A DNA stretch of 64,000 bases from Struthidea cinerea. Taxonomy: Eukaryota > Chordata > Aves > Passeriformes > Corcoracidae. The first letter of the stretch is position 1. Each line of letters begins with the position of its first letter. The notes beneath the pieces were generated by a model. It was not told the origin of the DNA, searched no databases, and saw only the letters and a program-made list of their open reading frames with translations. A program made the position numbers and the translations under genes. The stretch spans positions 1,312,851 to 1,376,850 of the forward strand of contig VZTI01003364.1 in the NCBI GenBank assembly GCA_013397865.1, given 5' to 3'. This document shows positions 25,301-38,200 of the stretch, one piece after another.

Positions 25301-28300
25301 TGTACTCTGCTGTTTGGCTTCCTGCATGCAATTTTCTTTTGCTCGAACTGTGGATTCAGAGAGATGTGGTCTGATCAGATTCTCAGTTTTGGGTAAGATA
25401 TACATCCTCTAATTTATTTTGTTATGTTTAAGTAAGGATTTTAATTTGAGTTTTTCCCATGTTATGTCTATTAATAATATTTTCCTCTCAACCTCTCTGC
25501 CCCCTGATCACACACATATGCTTTGCAAAAGCCTGATAACATCTTTATTCTTTGTCATGGAAGCATGCTACCAAACAGCAAAAGGAAGCTCTCTCTTGCA
25601 TTTTCTCTTCTGCAGTAAAATCCTTCCCAAAAAAAATCCAGAAAAAATAATTTTCCTTTTTTCCTTTGTGTTCAGTAGTGTCAAAACAATGACTATATAC
25701 CTGTGGGGCAGCGGAGCTCTGTGACAGAAAATAGGCAGAAAGTGGTATTTGGGATCCTTTAAACTGAAATCCCCAATCCCCAGCAGTACTGAAGGTTAAG
25801 CTGCTTTGAGAGTCACTTGGCAGATACAGTAGCTTAAAATACTCTATATAGGAAGATGTTAATTAACTTTTCAAAAAATATACTACCTTGCAGGCACTGC
25901 TTTGTCATTGCCAGCTAAGGACAGTTCCCTGCCTGGCTCTGGGGACCATAGACAGGGAAACAAGCTGCCTGTGAGCATCAAGGAGTGCTAGAGGGAAGGC
26001 AAGGAGCCAGGCGACTGCAGCTCTCCACAGCCAGAGCACACCTCACCCCGTGGCTCCATGCTGCTCTGTGACACGGGGAGGCACCAGGGCAGATACCAAA
26101 CCAGTGGATGCTTCTCAGTCCATTGGTCTTGTTATGGGGAAAAGCAGAAGGGAGTGGGAGGTCAGGAAAAGATGAGAAGGAGGAGAGAGAGGCAGTGATG
26201 GCTTAATTTCTCTCTTCTCCAGATACGTTCTTTACAAACAGGCATGGGGAAGCAGAACTGCAGTGGGAGCAAATGTCCTACAGACCTCAGCGCTGGGTGA
26301 AGTTCATTATCAAGAAATATGGCAGGGGGTCCTCCATTTTTTAAGAAATATAATTCTCAGGCCCAGGAAAACTCAGAATGTGTCAGAGCTCTGGGTCAGT
26401 GAGTGAGTAGCTGTCCTTTGCTGCTAGCTCTGCTTTTGCATTCCTGCCCACGACTGTTAATACTATACTGCATTTACATTATTCATCCATTGACAGATGT
26501 GAAGGCTGAATATGGAAATGTAGAAGTTAGGAAATAAAAATTATTTTTTGAATTTGCTTAAAAAATTTTTTTATTTATCATTTCTGTACAGAACCTTCCT
26601 CATTATATGAAGGAAAGAAAGACTTACACTTTAGAAAACAGTAAGTTACAGTTCAGAGACCCGTACACAGAAACTTAGATAATATACAACAGATATAATT
26701 TTAGAATCCATCCAGTATCCACTCTGGGAAAAAACAGCTGAAAAACAAACTCATGTGTGACTGGATACAACCACTACCTATAGGCAGCCATTGATATTTT
26801 CAGTAGTAACTAATGAAAGTCTCCCCTTGATGCTATCACACAGAACAGTCTTCTTACCTAGCCTCAGAGGCACAAGTGCCACAGCTGTCAGGAGGCTGCC
26901 AAGGCAATTTGCTTGATGCAGAGTGAATGTTACACGCCTGCGTGCACAAGCACACATGCACTCAGTGAGCTCGCTGGGCTTAGCTGCAATTAGGAACAGG
27001 GGCAAACTTGCTTGAAATATATTTATTTTGATTAAAGGCTTTCATTTTACAGTATCTCCGCTTCTTTTTTTATCGTATCATCACACAGACCCTGCTACTG
27101 GTCCATTTAATCCAATAACCTTTCTCCTGAAAGAGGTCAGCATCAGACATGATCTCTCAAATGGGCAGGTAGGGATACCCTGCCAGACGGGGCACTTCCA
27201 GCTCTGCAGCAGCTGGTATGGGGACAGGATGTGCCAGAGCTTACAATTAATTACATGGGTGTACGTTTGTGCACACATTTGTCAAAACAGGCAAACACAG
27301 TGTTTGCTATGATTTCATAGCAGCTATTCAATAAAATATTCCAAGCTTCATTTAAAAGGAAAATGAGAGCAAAGGGATGCACTGGGACTTTGCTCCTCCT
27401 TCCCACTTCCCTTCTGCTCTATTGACCATGCACTGTGAACACTCTATCTAAAGCTGTATAAACCAACTACAGGTGCTTTTCATCAACAGCACAATGCTAC
27501 AAACACACAGTCAGATTGGGTCCTGTATTTCTCATCACTTTTTTGGACATATAATGCATTGTCATACTCCATTTCATGAAGGTTGGATGCAGTTTGCCTC
27601 TCCTTGTGACCTGTTCTTCTATGCATCCTTACTATGTCCTTCTTCGTGCAACTCACATTTGAAAAGTCCCATTTGGCTCCACAGAAATTTCTCCAGCCTT
27701 TTAAATAATTTTCAGCATCTCCACTGCAAATGCCCAGAAGGGTTTGGCATGTTTTTCTTGAGGACTACCAGAACTGAAACAAGTATTCTAGAGGAAGGCA
27801 TCCCATGAATTTATGGATTGGCATGATGAGCTGGGTATTTTTTAAAACTCTTTCAAATCTAGAATTTTGCTTACTTTTCTAATCTTTTTTTTTTTCATCA
27901 CAAGCTAGATCCAACCCAGTCCTACTAGTGGCAGTATTTATAAACTATATCATCCCTACTGATGTGCAGTGCTGCATGTTTGCATGTCCGCTTCATGGTT
28001 AGTAACTTTTGGGAGAGTGGTATTTCCCCTATCCAAAGCCTTTTGGTGCACTCAGACTGTCAGATTGTCCTTCCCCCCAGGAAGAGTTGGACACGTCTAC
28101 ATATATGTGCCCTACCTTCTCCTTTAGCACAACACCTTGAACCATGACCACCCAAAACTCAAATACAAAAGTGGTAAACTTTTAGGTAGATTTTAGAACC
28201 TACCTGTACTAACAAAGGCTTTTGAGCAAAAGGGAGGATACATGATAAGTCCATCATAATCCTGCTTTATAGAGATTTAAAGGATTTTTTCTTTCCGTCT

Positions 28301-29551
28301 CTTAAAATGTTACCAGAAATTTAAAATCAAAATAACCTTCAAATGTTTTAATTTTAAATTTGCCAGATTTTAGAATACAAAATATCACAATCACATGAGG
28401 ACCCTTGCAGATATGGGCAAGTTTGCATTAAAGCATCAAAATTAATAGATATTTCTCCTTAAGAACATTTTTGCCTAACTGGTATTTTGATAGGACTTGC
28501 AGACAATTTTTTGCGCTGTAAAATGCCCACTAATTACCATGGGCCTAAGCCAGCTTCAGAATAATTGGTGAGATTCGGAGATCAGCGAGATGAAAAGTTG
28601 GTGGCCATTTGCATACGTCAGAAACTGATGTCATGTGTCTGGACATTTAGTAATGTGTGGTCTCCACAACTGCTTCTGTGGAGAGAGGAGGGTGACTAAG
28701 ACATAAGCCTCGTAGAAACCCTGACGTGCTTCACCTTGCTTGGGAGACTGTACTTGGAAGCTCCAAGCTGTCACAGTAAAATCCGAAACTTTCCCTACAT
28801 TTAAATTTGGGCAGACAGTAGTTACAGCATCAAGGATATTGAAATGTTGGGACATGAGCACAAATGCACAAACTGCGGGTTGTTTCCATTAGGAAATCAC
28901 TGGAAAAAATCAGTTTTATGAAATTTTGGAGTAAAACCATGAATGTTTTTTACATTATTTACTAATTTTGGTGAAGTGATGAATGCCTTGAAATCTTATT
29001 AAAATGATGGCAGTTTAGACTTCTTAGCATGACTCAGGATCATTCCTACTTTGGCCTGGAAACACAAAGCATTTTTCACAAAAAACAGCTGGAGCAATCC
29101 CAAAGACAGTTTCTGTTGATTATAGCAAGAGTTCAATCAAAGTTTTAATGAAAAACACTGGAACAGGTAAAATCTCATATTCAAATCTGCCATTTCTTTT
29201 TCAGAACAAACAGATCTAAAACCCTGAAATCAGGTATCAGATAGGTATAATCAGAAAATATATCTGAAAACCACCTGCCTCTGCTAAAATGCTAAAAAAC
29301 CAGATGCATACCTCAGTTTGGATCAGCCACACACTGTTGGGGACTGGGTTGAAACACTAATGATGGCAACACCTCCTGGTTTTGATTCAGGTGACCATTT
29401 CAAGTTTAACCCCATTCTATACACAGGTTTTAATCAGAGCTGCTACTATACACCAAAAATACCCACTTCCCTGTCTTCACCATTACCAGTCACCTTCACG
29501 GTAGTGCAGAAACAAGAATCCCCATTTCAGGAACAGGCCACATTCATGTGC
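19311..29551. other. Ten kilobases without a recognisable gene or transposon
   Basis: This is the longest stretch in which I recognise no CR1 or LTR. It alternates AT-rich DNA with GC-richer islets at about 20400-20700, 23180-23550 and 24950-25230. The longest frame is 142 codons (24946-25374 plus) and matches nothing I know. At 24725-24743 CTTTATT and AATAAAG form a small inverted repeat that places a poly(A) signal on each strand. The stretch may include unrecognised ancient repeats or neighbour-gene regulatory DNA. Confidence 0.5.
28525..28660 (+). promoter_or_regulatory. Candidate transcription-factor site cluster (speculative)
   Basis: Within about 100 bp there are a homeodomain-type TAATTA (28531-28536), an octamer ATTTGCAT (28607-28614) directly followed by TACGTCA, and a TGATGTCAT just beyond. 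The octamer touching a CRE-like half site is unusual. No conservation data are available to me. Confidence 0.25.
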
Positions 29552-29997
29552 TGATGCCTCGGAGTGGCTGCCTGAAAAGAGAGGCTAGACAAGATCAAGA
29601 GAATAAAAGCAGGTATTTATTGAAGGGCCTTCAATAGAGGGCCTCAATACACCTTGGGCAGTCAAAAAGCCTCTGAGGGGCTACACACAAGATGGACTCT
29701 GGGTCACAGGTTTTGCACACTGTTATAAGTTTGGTCCATTTGCCTAACAGGGTTAATTCTCCAATTACAGTTTCAGGTAATGATGTCATTACCCAAGTTT
29801 GTTCCACCTTTCCAGAGGCTTAGTTTACATATTTTGGGGCCTGGGACAACAAGATGTCCTTGAGTCCAGGCTCAGAGAGGATTTGTTATGTCTAACCAGA
29901 ATGGGAGAACAGTAGCTAACAGGCTATGGAGTTTTAGAGTTACAGACTAAAGCAGTACAGGATCTGAAAAATATAAAACCTTAATCCTAAGGCGTCA
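29552..29997 (-). mobile_element. Solo LTR of an avian endogenous retrovirus
   Basis: The 446-bp element starts TGATGCCTCGGAG and ends CCTAAGGCGTCA, so its ends are inverted copies (TGATGCCTCGG and TGACGCCTTAGG). It contains AGGCTAGACAAGATCAAGAG, GGTATTTATTGAAGGGCCTT and ACACCTTGGGCAGT, a combination I recognise from bird LTRs. TTTATT (AATAAA in minus sense) lies about 65 bp from the left edge, hence minus orientation. Flanks show only a partial GTG duplication, so the element may be older than the others or the edges may be off by one or two bases. Confidence 0.8.
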
Positions 29998-32604
29998 GTG
30001 GAGACTGAAATCTTCCTGTGGGTCCTGCTTCTAGATTTGCCCAGAAGCCAATGAACATTTTCTATTGGCACTTCAATTCTATTGAAATTTTGGTCAAGGC
30101 TGTGTGTCCACTCCATCTGAAACAGCAACCAGAAGGGAAAAGACCACAAGGCACCTGCACAGGCTTATGTGAAACAGCATTTCATCTTTAGCAATCAGGA
30201 TAAGGTATGACCAAGAGCTGCAAAGGGTAGAGGTTAAGACAGGAAGGGAAAAAGCCAAGAAAACCAGCAACAGAAGGAAAAAGCTACTCTGCACAGCAGG
30301 CATATCAGTTTGCAGGTCTGTTCCTTAGGGGAACATATATCTCTTCAGGCAAACTGCATGAGCCCCTAACCATGCTGCTAAATATTCTTGCACATCTCCA
30401 ATAGAAACATCTTACTGCAGGGGAGGGGAGATGCCTGACCATCCACAAACTAGGACACTGCACAAAGACAGCCAGAGCTTTTGCTGTGTTGGAATAGAAG
30501 GTTTGTAGAAAATCAGTGGTCAGTGACCATTTCTGTAAAAAGCATCCGAGGAGATGCCCATGGGAACTGGTAAGTGAGCATGGCAGGGGCAGCCAGCAGC
30601 AGATCCTTCAATGTGTGAAAAACAGCAGCCAAAAAAAAAAAAAAGAACATAAAGGAGGAGGAGAACACCAAGAAATTATGTGCAATGAAAGACACTAAGG
30701 CAAACAAAACTAATGTTAATTTACTAGAGGAAAACAAGAAGAAAAAGAGGAGAGAATACACACCTGGAAGAGGAGGTTGACAACACAAATTGTCAGAGAC
30801 ACACGGAAAAGAGTAGAAAGATACAACACATAAAGACAGGGAGCAAGGAGGAAAGTAGGAGAAAGTAATGAATGGGCAAGTGTGTGGTGTGGTGCAAAGA
30901 GAAAACATCTTGAATACAGTAACCAAGGACCAGAACAATGTAAGAACTGGTGGTCAAGCTGGGATAATCTCAGCTCTCCCAGAGACCAAATAAGATGTCA
31001 TGTATGATGGGGAGGGAGAGTGAGACAAAAAAATCTTGTAAAAGGAACAAGTCGGTCTTACTCTAGCTCATGGCACTGAAGCCTTGAGAACCATTTCCAA
31101 GAAAAATTGTGCAGAGTGTAGGAAAAGGATAACTTCCATTTACAAACTCACAACACGTGCTGCGAGCCAGGCAGTACAATAAGCAGCTTATCAGAGTAGA
31201 CATCAGCCTGTTTAATATCTGCTCTTCTCTGGTACTTCAGATCCCAATGAGAGTGGGAACTTAGTCCATACTGCATAGTGCTGTGGAAAACGCTCTGACT
31301 TCATTAGCCACTGTTTTTTCAATTACCTGGAAACATGGTGCCTCTAGCAAGTACAATTTTTTCCACAGAGAGGGTTGGGGAAATGTACCAACTGAACAGA
31401 AATTACAGCCTAGGTCCCCTGAATATGGGGACTGATCCAGCAGTTAAATTGCAATGTTTGGCAGCTTCACAAAACAGAGGTTAGTACCTCTTCCACAGTA
31501 TGAAAATCTCTCACAGTAGCTTTCTGGGCACAAGGAAATCTTGAAAAATATTGTCACCAAATATTAGACCAAGCACAACTGCAGCGCAAGATGACAGCTG
31601 AGCACCAGGAAGCCAACCAGGAGCTTGGCCTATTCCAAGTGCAACATGTCATCGATGGTCTTTCCATCACCCTCCACCTTGGTCCATATCACACTTGTTC
31701 ATCAACATCAAACCTGTCTTCCATGCAGTGGCTAGAAGGGGTCCATAGCTGCATGACCAAGTGTTAGGTATGAAGCTGAGGCTTGGTGGCAAGAACGTGG
31801 TGGCAAGCAGCTGGACATGGAGCAGCAAGGCCAAGCAGCAGGAGAAGAGATGTCGGAGCATAGGATGTAGGGCGAGCATCTGGCCATGGTGCTGTACCTT
31901 CAGAGCTCGGTACATGAAACGCTTTCTGAAAACATGTCTATGGCAGAGGATGGCTTGGTCTTTCTTGATCTTTGCAGCTCTTCCTTTGGATCAGGGCACA
32001 GTGAGCCACTGTACAAGGGCAGAGGCAAAAGCTGCTGACAGGACTTCTGGTGTTTGCAGTGGTGTCAGTGGGAAACGAGTCTGGATTGCTCCATGGCAGA
32101 TCTCTGCTTTACCAGTTACTGGCCTAAGAAGGCTGTCTCATGCTCCTGACCCCCACAGAGGAAGATACGCTGGAGTTGCCCCTGTGTTAAGAGCTTGATT
32201 TTCAGAGCTCTGGGTCTTCCAGTCAGATGAGACAGGCCTGCACGTCTTGTTTGTTGATCAAGTGCATTACCCAAGGGTTGCTCATCAGGGTGCAGATTTC
32301 AGATAATTTTTTTGCAAGATCCAATGGCTCCAAGATGTTTCTGTGAAGATCTGTTTTTTTCAGCTGTATTATATCCTTCTTTCTTCTTTGCCCTATCCAA
32401 TACCTGAGATGGATGTATCTGCCTCAGAGCAGCGTGTGGGGCTGCTTATTCCCACAGCGCTCTTGTTGATACTTGCACAACAGGGTTCAAAGTGAATAGA
32501 CAGCTCTAGCAGACAGATCTTAAATCAAGCACTCCTCAATCTACAGCAGCTCAGATGGTAAACTGCTGCTGATCAGTCCAATCAGCCATATCCAAGAAGA
32601 GTTC
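29998..32604. other. Intergenic, no gene recognised
   Basis: A purine-rich segment at 30500-30900 (AGGAGG and GAAAG runs with a poly(A)) is followed by unremarkable sequence. The 145-codon frame at 31761-32198 resembles no family I know. Confidence 0.55.
30630..30645 (+). repeat. Poly(A) tract
   Basis: An uninterrupted run of about 14 A residues without a recognisable retrocopy upstream. Confidence 0.85.
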
Positions 32605-32875
32605 AAACGGGAAGAGGTGCAGGAAAAAGGCTACCAGAATTGTCAGGGGAGATTGAGAAAGATGTCCTTGCTCAGCCTCTAACTTAGCAAAACCTGAAAG
32701 ATGATAGGATAGCTTTTTATAAATATCCCTCGAGGAAGGGGAATACCAGGGAGTGAAAAGAGCTATTCAAACTGGAAGACAGTTTTGGAACAAGAACAAA
32801 TGGTTATAAATTGGCCTCAAATAGTTCTAGGATGGAAATTGAGTTTTTAACCATTGCAGTCATGAGGATCTGGGT
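32605..32875 (+). mobile_element. Old CR1 LINE fragment
   Basis: Diverged CR1 internal-to-3' sequence: CTTAGCAAAACCTGAAAGAT, TTTATAAATATCCCTCGAGG, GGGAATACCAGGGAGTGAAA, GAGCTATTCAAACTGGAAGA, AACAAATGGTTATAAATTGG and TAGGATGGAAATTGAG are recognisable against CR1 consensus motifs. There is no tail, and many small differences suggest an ancient insertion. Confidence 0.7.
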
Positions 32876-34561
32876 CTAGCAAGACTGTGAACAGTGTACT
32901 GAGGCAAAGCACCTAATCTCACAGCCTATATGTTTAGGAATATGCCCTCTGTCCTTAATTCATTACAACAACTTAAACTCAAGGAAGTCAAGAGAAAGAA
33001 GATGAAGCTTTTCCTCTAAATCTGTTGGGGAAAAAGTCCAACAATCCTCAAACAATACAAATGAAACTAGTCTCTGACAAATGGCATGCACTGACAACTC
33101 CTCTGTCACAAGGCAGAACTGAAGGAGGCCCTGACCATCAGTTCTTCATGCTCATGAGAGCATGAAGAGCCATCAGATGCAGATGGTTCCCCAGTGGGCA
33201 CCACCATACAAAAGCACTCAGCTTGAGCCACATGAGATGGCCAAGCACTTTCCACTCACATTCAAAGCAGAACAGAAACAGCCCTGAAAAATCTACATGT
33301 GAAGTGGAAAGCAGATAACTCTCACTCCCTTTATTCATGGAGCAAAGTCATTGAAAGAGAAAACAGCTGCAAGACACCCACAGCAAGACTGGCAGACACG
33401 GCACGGCGAGTGATTTGCCAAGATGCATACAGGGTAGCAGAGCATGGCCAAAACACCACAATGAGCCCTTGTGTTGGCCAGAGACCTGGCTCACCTGTGC
33501 TTTCAAACAGGCTCACTGAAATGCCTCTGACATCTGGAGGAATGACTCATCAAAAGGCAAAATCATGAACTAGAGCCAGGCAAACAGTTGCTGCCTGTAA
33601 GCAAAAACAACAGAAAATAAATAACCAGAATTGCTGGAAGTAAAATGCTGAATAAGTAAGAGCAGAAAACAGATTTCCCCCAGTCCATTCTGGTCTTGTG
33701 AAGAAATTGTCCTGTTTTCTGTCCACCAGCACTTTAGACCGCATGGTCCCCTAAGAAGGCCCCCTCCTTTCCATCATCTCAGATGCCAAACTGTGGTCTG
33801 CTCTTCCCCAAGTCCCTTGGTCCATCCACGCACTCGGAGTTCCCTGTTTGCTCACTCTCCCCCCTTCTCTCTGCCCTGTCCTAAACCACCCACACTTCTC
33901 CCATGTTTCCACCCCCAGGCATGGAAGCTCAACCTGTTCAGCCAGGCAGAGGTAAATAGACATTCCTCTCTCCTTACCTGCCATGCCTTTTTAAATAAAA
34001 TGTGTAGTACACGTTGTCCTTGTCCACAGATAGGTGTGAACATTCCTAACCTCTTTGTAACTCATATTTACTAACACAAGGACTTATTCCCTCAGGCACA
34101 TAATCTTCCTTGATCAAAGAAACTGAATGGGTAATATCAAATAATGTGGCTGCAGATCCAGAACTTGTTCGGCATCTGTTGTATTTAAATTACTTTTTTT
34201 TCTTCATCGTTATGTTCATAATTTCAGGCTTAACTATTCTTACAAAGTCTTTTTCCACTCCAAGTATAATAAGCTTGCATGAAATCCTCAATACTGCTTC
34301 CAATCCTTCTGCCAACTGCTCTTGAATTTGCCTTCATTCTTTGTAAATATTTGAAGGGCAGCTATCTCTTTGTAAACAAAACATTAGGCTTTCCCTGTTT
34401 GCCTTGGCTAGGATACTTGTGTTTATGAATATAGCTAAGCTTCTTCTTTATGACTATAAAATACCCTCAATATTCATCTTTCTGCTGATAAACACTTTTT
34501 TTTATACTGGGAAGCACATCAGAAAGACAATGTCAAACCCCCAATCCAAAGTAACATCTTT
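32876..34561. other. Intergenic, no gene recognised
   Basis: Unique-looking DNA with a pyrimidine-rich stretch at about 33750-33990. Confidence 0.55.
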
Positions 34562-35080
34562 TCATAGTATCATAGAATCATTTAGATTGGAAAAGACCTT
34601 TAAGATCATTGAGTACAACTGTTAATCCAACACTGACGAGTCTACCAATAAACCATGTCCCCAAATGCCATATCCACACATTTTTTAGATAGATCACCAT
34701 CAAGGGATGGTGACTCAAGCACTTCCCTGAACAGCCTGTTCCAGTGCTTGACAATACTTTCCATGAAGAAATTTTTCCCTGAACCTTCCCTGGTGCAACT
34801 TGAGGCCATTTCCTCCTGTCCTATGTCCTGTTACTTGGGAGAAGAGCCCGACCCCCACCTGGCTGTGACTCCTTTCAGGCAGTTGTAGAGAGCAATGAGG
34901 TCACCCCTGAGCTTCTTTTTCTCCAGCCTAAACACCCCCAGCTCCCTCTACCACTCATCATGGGACTTGTGCTCCAGACCCTTCACCAGCTCCATTGCCC
35001 TTCTCTGGACTCGCTCCAGCACTCAATGTCTTTCTTGTAGTGAAGGGCCCAAAACTGAGCACAGGATTGCAGGGCTCTGT
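34562..35080 (-). mobile_element. CR1 LINE 3' end, about 520 bp
   Basis: The left end is the inverted CR1 tail (CATAGTATCATAGAATCA), followed by TTGGAAAAGACCTTTAAGAT, CCTGTTCCAGTGCTTGACAA, ATGAAGAAATTTTTCCCTGA, TTGAGGCCATTTCCTCCTGT, AGAGCAATGAGGTCACCCCT and CCTTCTCTGGACTCGCTCCA. It fades at about 35080. This is the longest uninterrupted CR1 segment in the window. Confidence 0.95.
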
Positions 35081-35183
35081 GTGTATATGTGACACCCTTA
35101 GAATGTGTATCTGCGCTTCTCTTGGTAGGAGCTCGGGGTCCACACACCTCTGGGACCAATCCTTTCCCCACAGAGTCTCTGGG

Positions 35184-35211
35184 CTGAAGATAGTCCAGAG
35201 ACTATCTTCAG
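35184..35211 (+). repeat. Perfect inverted repeat, 12-bp stem and 4-nt loop
   Basis: CTGAAGATAGTC (35184-35195), loop CAGA, then GACTATCTTCAG (35200-35211) is fully complementary. It lies about 100 bp right of the CR1 copy ending near 35080. The stem is too short for a typical microRNA precursor. Confidence 0.95.
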
Positions 35212-38200
35212 TCTGAATTTCTCCCCAGGACAGAACACCTCTATTTCATTCCAGAATGGAGCAACAATTTTATGATGCTCTTTCCGACAGCATTTTGTGC
35301 TGAAACGAATAAGGCTTCCTTGAAAACCAAGATCAGATTATTAACACAGTCACCTGGATACTTTGTTAGGGCACTTTTGTCACCTCTTCTGCTGCTCCAG
35401 ATTTGAATTGTCTGATGAGAGGCTAAAGAACATCAGTGTTTCAAATGGACTTTCTATTTTCAGCCAGTAATGCACCTATCAGTCTTCTTTGCATTTACTG
35501 TCTTCCACCTTCATCAAATCCAGTAGCATCTGCAGTCAACACCCACTGAGTTCTGCACCACTTCTTGGGCAGCATGCCACTGAAAATACTGAATGGAAAA
35601 TGTCCTTGTGAATCTTTTAAAAGGGAAAAGTGGAGTCCGTGCAAACAGAGATGTGGCATGATAAAGTTTTTTGTTGGTTTGGTTTGGTTTGTTTCTTAAA
35701 CACTACAGTTACAATTACTTTGTGAGTGCACAGAACGGTCAACATTAGGAGTTAGTTTTATATGGAAAGACCTTTAATCAACAGTTCTGGATTTATAATT
35801 TTACTAGCAACTGAATGCCTATGAGCTAAAGGAAAAAACCTCACAAACAGGACAGCAGACATTAAATTTTATTATAGTAGCTTTGACTCATTACCATCTA
35901 GGGAAGGGGAGATGCTTAAACTAAGAACTGAAATTAATTTGCTTTATATTATCCTTCAAACTGGAAAACTACTTTGGAGTACCAAGATTATTATCACATT
36001 CCCAGAGCGCATATAAATGTCACTTTCTGAAAGTCAAAGTTGAAACTGCAAACCGCAAAAATCTAATATTGTTACCACAACATTTATTACAGTCACATAT
36101 CTTTATATTCTAGCTATTGCTCTTACACTGTAACTCTGCTACTTCCTAAACATCTGCTGTGTGTTCAAGATACAAAAGAAGATGAGGTGTCTGCCTTGGG
36201 TGGGGGGTCTGTACATTTAGACATGTAATAAATCACATTAGGAATAGAAAGGAAGCATATTTAAGTCTTGTCATGAGGGGAAAGAACACCCTGCTATATT
36301 TTAGCTGTTAGGTTATAACCCACTGTTATAAACACTATTTTGGAATAAAAGTTAACAGAGGACGTTTTTCCAGAATGCTTTTGAGAAATGGGTATTCATA
36401 AATAGGCAGCAAGTTCACTTCAGCAAGCTGCTTCTCAGTGTTTGTGTGTATCTGTGTGTATATCAAAGGAGAAGGAGACTTCGTTTTTGATACAGGACAC
36501 CCAGAGAGAATAGGAACTCAGAATGAGAGCCAAAACCTGAACTCGAAAGGCCATTAACACTCTGTATGTTTGTCCCCTGAAAGCTGATACATAAATATTT
36601 TTAATTCCTGTACCAAATATCAAGGCTCATATGTGATGACAGGAGATTTAAAATAAAATTCTGAGCTTGAAGCATGGAAATGTCACAAGGGCTTTAAAAG
36701 CTCTGCTCCTCATTGCGAGACGGGTAACAGTTAAATATTTTTTACATGTGGTGATTAAGAGCTCTCCCTGTCACCCATCTTTATGTAATCCTACTGAGAC
36801 ACAGTTGAGGGCTGCTAGCACAGAAGCACATAAATCACTGCTACAATGCTGGGAGAGCAGATCTGAAGTGTGTGGGAAGAAGTGCTATGGAAAGTGTGTC
36901 CCACAGACAAGCAGAAGAAGGCAGTGTGAGGAGGTAGAGACGGGCTGACGTTACCAGTGTCCCAGAATCCCAAAACATGCTGTTGAAATCCCATCCCAAC
37001 TCCTGCAGCATGGGAAGGGGTAGACAATAATGCAAGGGGCATTTCTTCATGGTTGAGATCTGCTTTTAATGACAGCTACTTTCTCAAGCCAAAAAGAAAG
37101 TAAATGGCAAGCAATTTGCTTTAGGCTGCAGTTAGGAGAAAACTTTCACCTACCCAGATGGAGTTATATAAGGCTTCAGGTTTTTTCAGATCACTTGTCA
37201 GCTCCAGACAACAAATATTATTTAGAAAGGTCTTACTTGCCCTCACTATTAAGTTCAAGGCTTCAGATTCTGGAACCACAGTGCCACACAGCCTGTGCCT
37301 CTCCTACAGGTGATGCCCAAGCACTCATCCCCCAAATTAGTGGAAAGAGGTGGGAATGGATGACTGTTCTATGCACTTCAGGTGGCACAGTCTTCAGTTG
37401 TGCCACAGTCTCCATGCAGGTCCCCTACCAGTTTCACTGCTCTCACTTAGTAGAGGGGAGTCTGATCTGCCTTGTGGCAGGCAAAGGTCCCCTCCTGTGT
37501 CTCACCTGCTATTTGCAACCCCTGGAATGCACCAAGGTGCATCCTCATAAAGCTTCAACCCATCCACCAAGGAGGTTTGCAGCATCACTTTTTCTGTGAG
37601 GAGGAAGGAGGTACTCCTGCCCAAGCCCATGCCCAGGCCTACATCCTTCCTCCATTTCCCCAGACCAGCTGCACAGTTGTTTCAGACTCCATCAGGGCAA
37701 GGCTTCACTCACAAGGGTGTTGTTATCATAGCACTGAAACATTTTTGACCTGGCAAAGGAGCTGTGTGGTAGTCCTCACTTCCCACTTTTCAAAGCATTC
37801 TCCCTCACTTCTTTCTACCTTAGAGAGGAAGCGTGGCTTGTTTCTCAATGAGTCCCTGTGAGGAGGGAAGCCACAGCCAAGGCAAGCAGGTCTGCTCCTT
37901 TTCTGGCATGAGTTTTGGTGAGGTGGGGATGGTCCACAGTCTATGTGTTCATCCCAACACCCCATGCATGGAGATTCTCTCTTCCCACCATATTTTGCAA
38001 TAGGGAGAGCTACTGCTTTCCTCCTGCATGTAACCCATATGAGGCTGCTTTCCAGTGGGGCTGGGAGACTGGCCAGCAGCACTGCAGAGAGCTATGTGAA
38101 CAAGGGACACTTTAAATCTGGAGACAAAGCTGACTTCTAAAGGCTTCTGTTGCTGTGTGTGGTGTATTTAGCAGGCTTCAAACCACCACGGGAACTTCTG

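Noticed and set aside
37069..37599. 176-codon plus-strand open frame
   Set aside because: No family resemblance and no splice or promoter support; other frames overlap it in the same direction.
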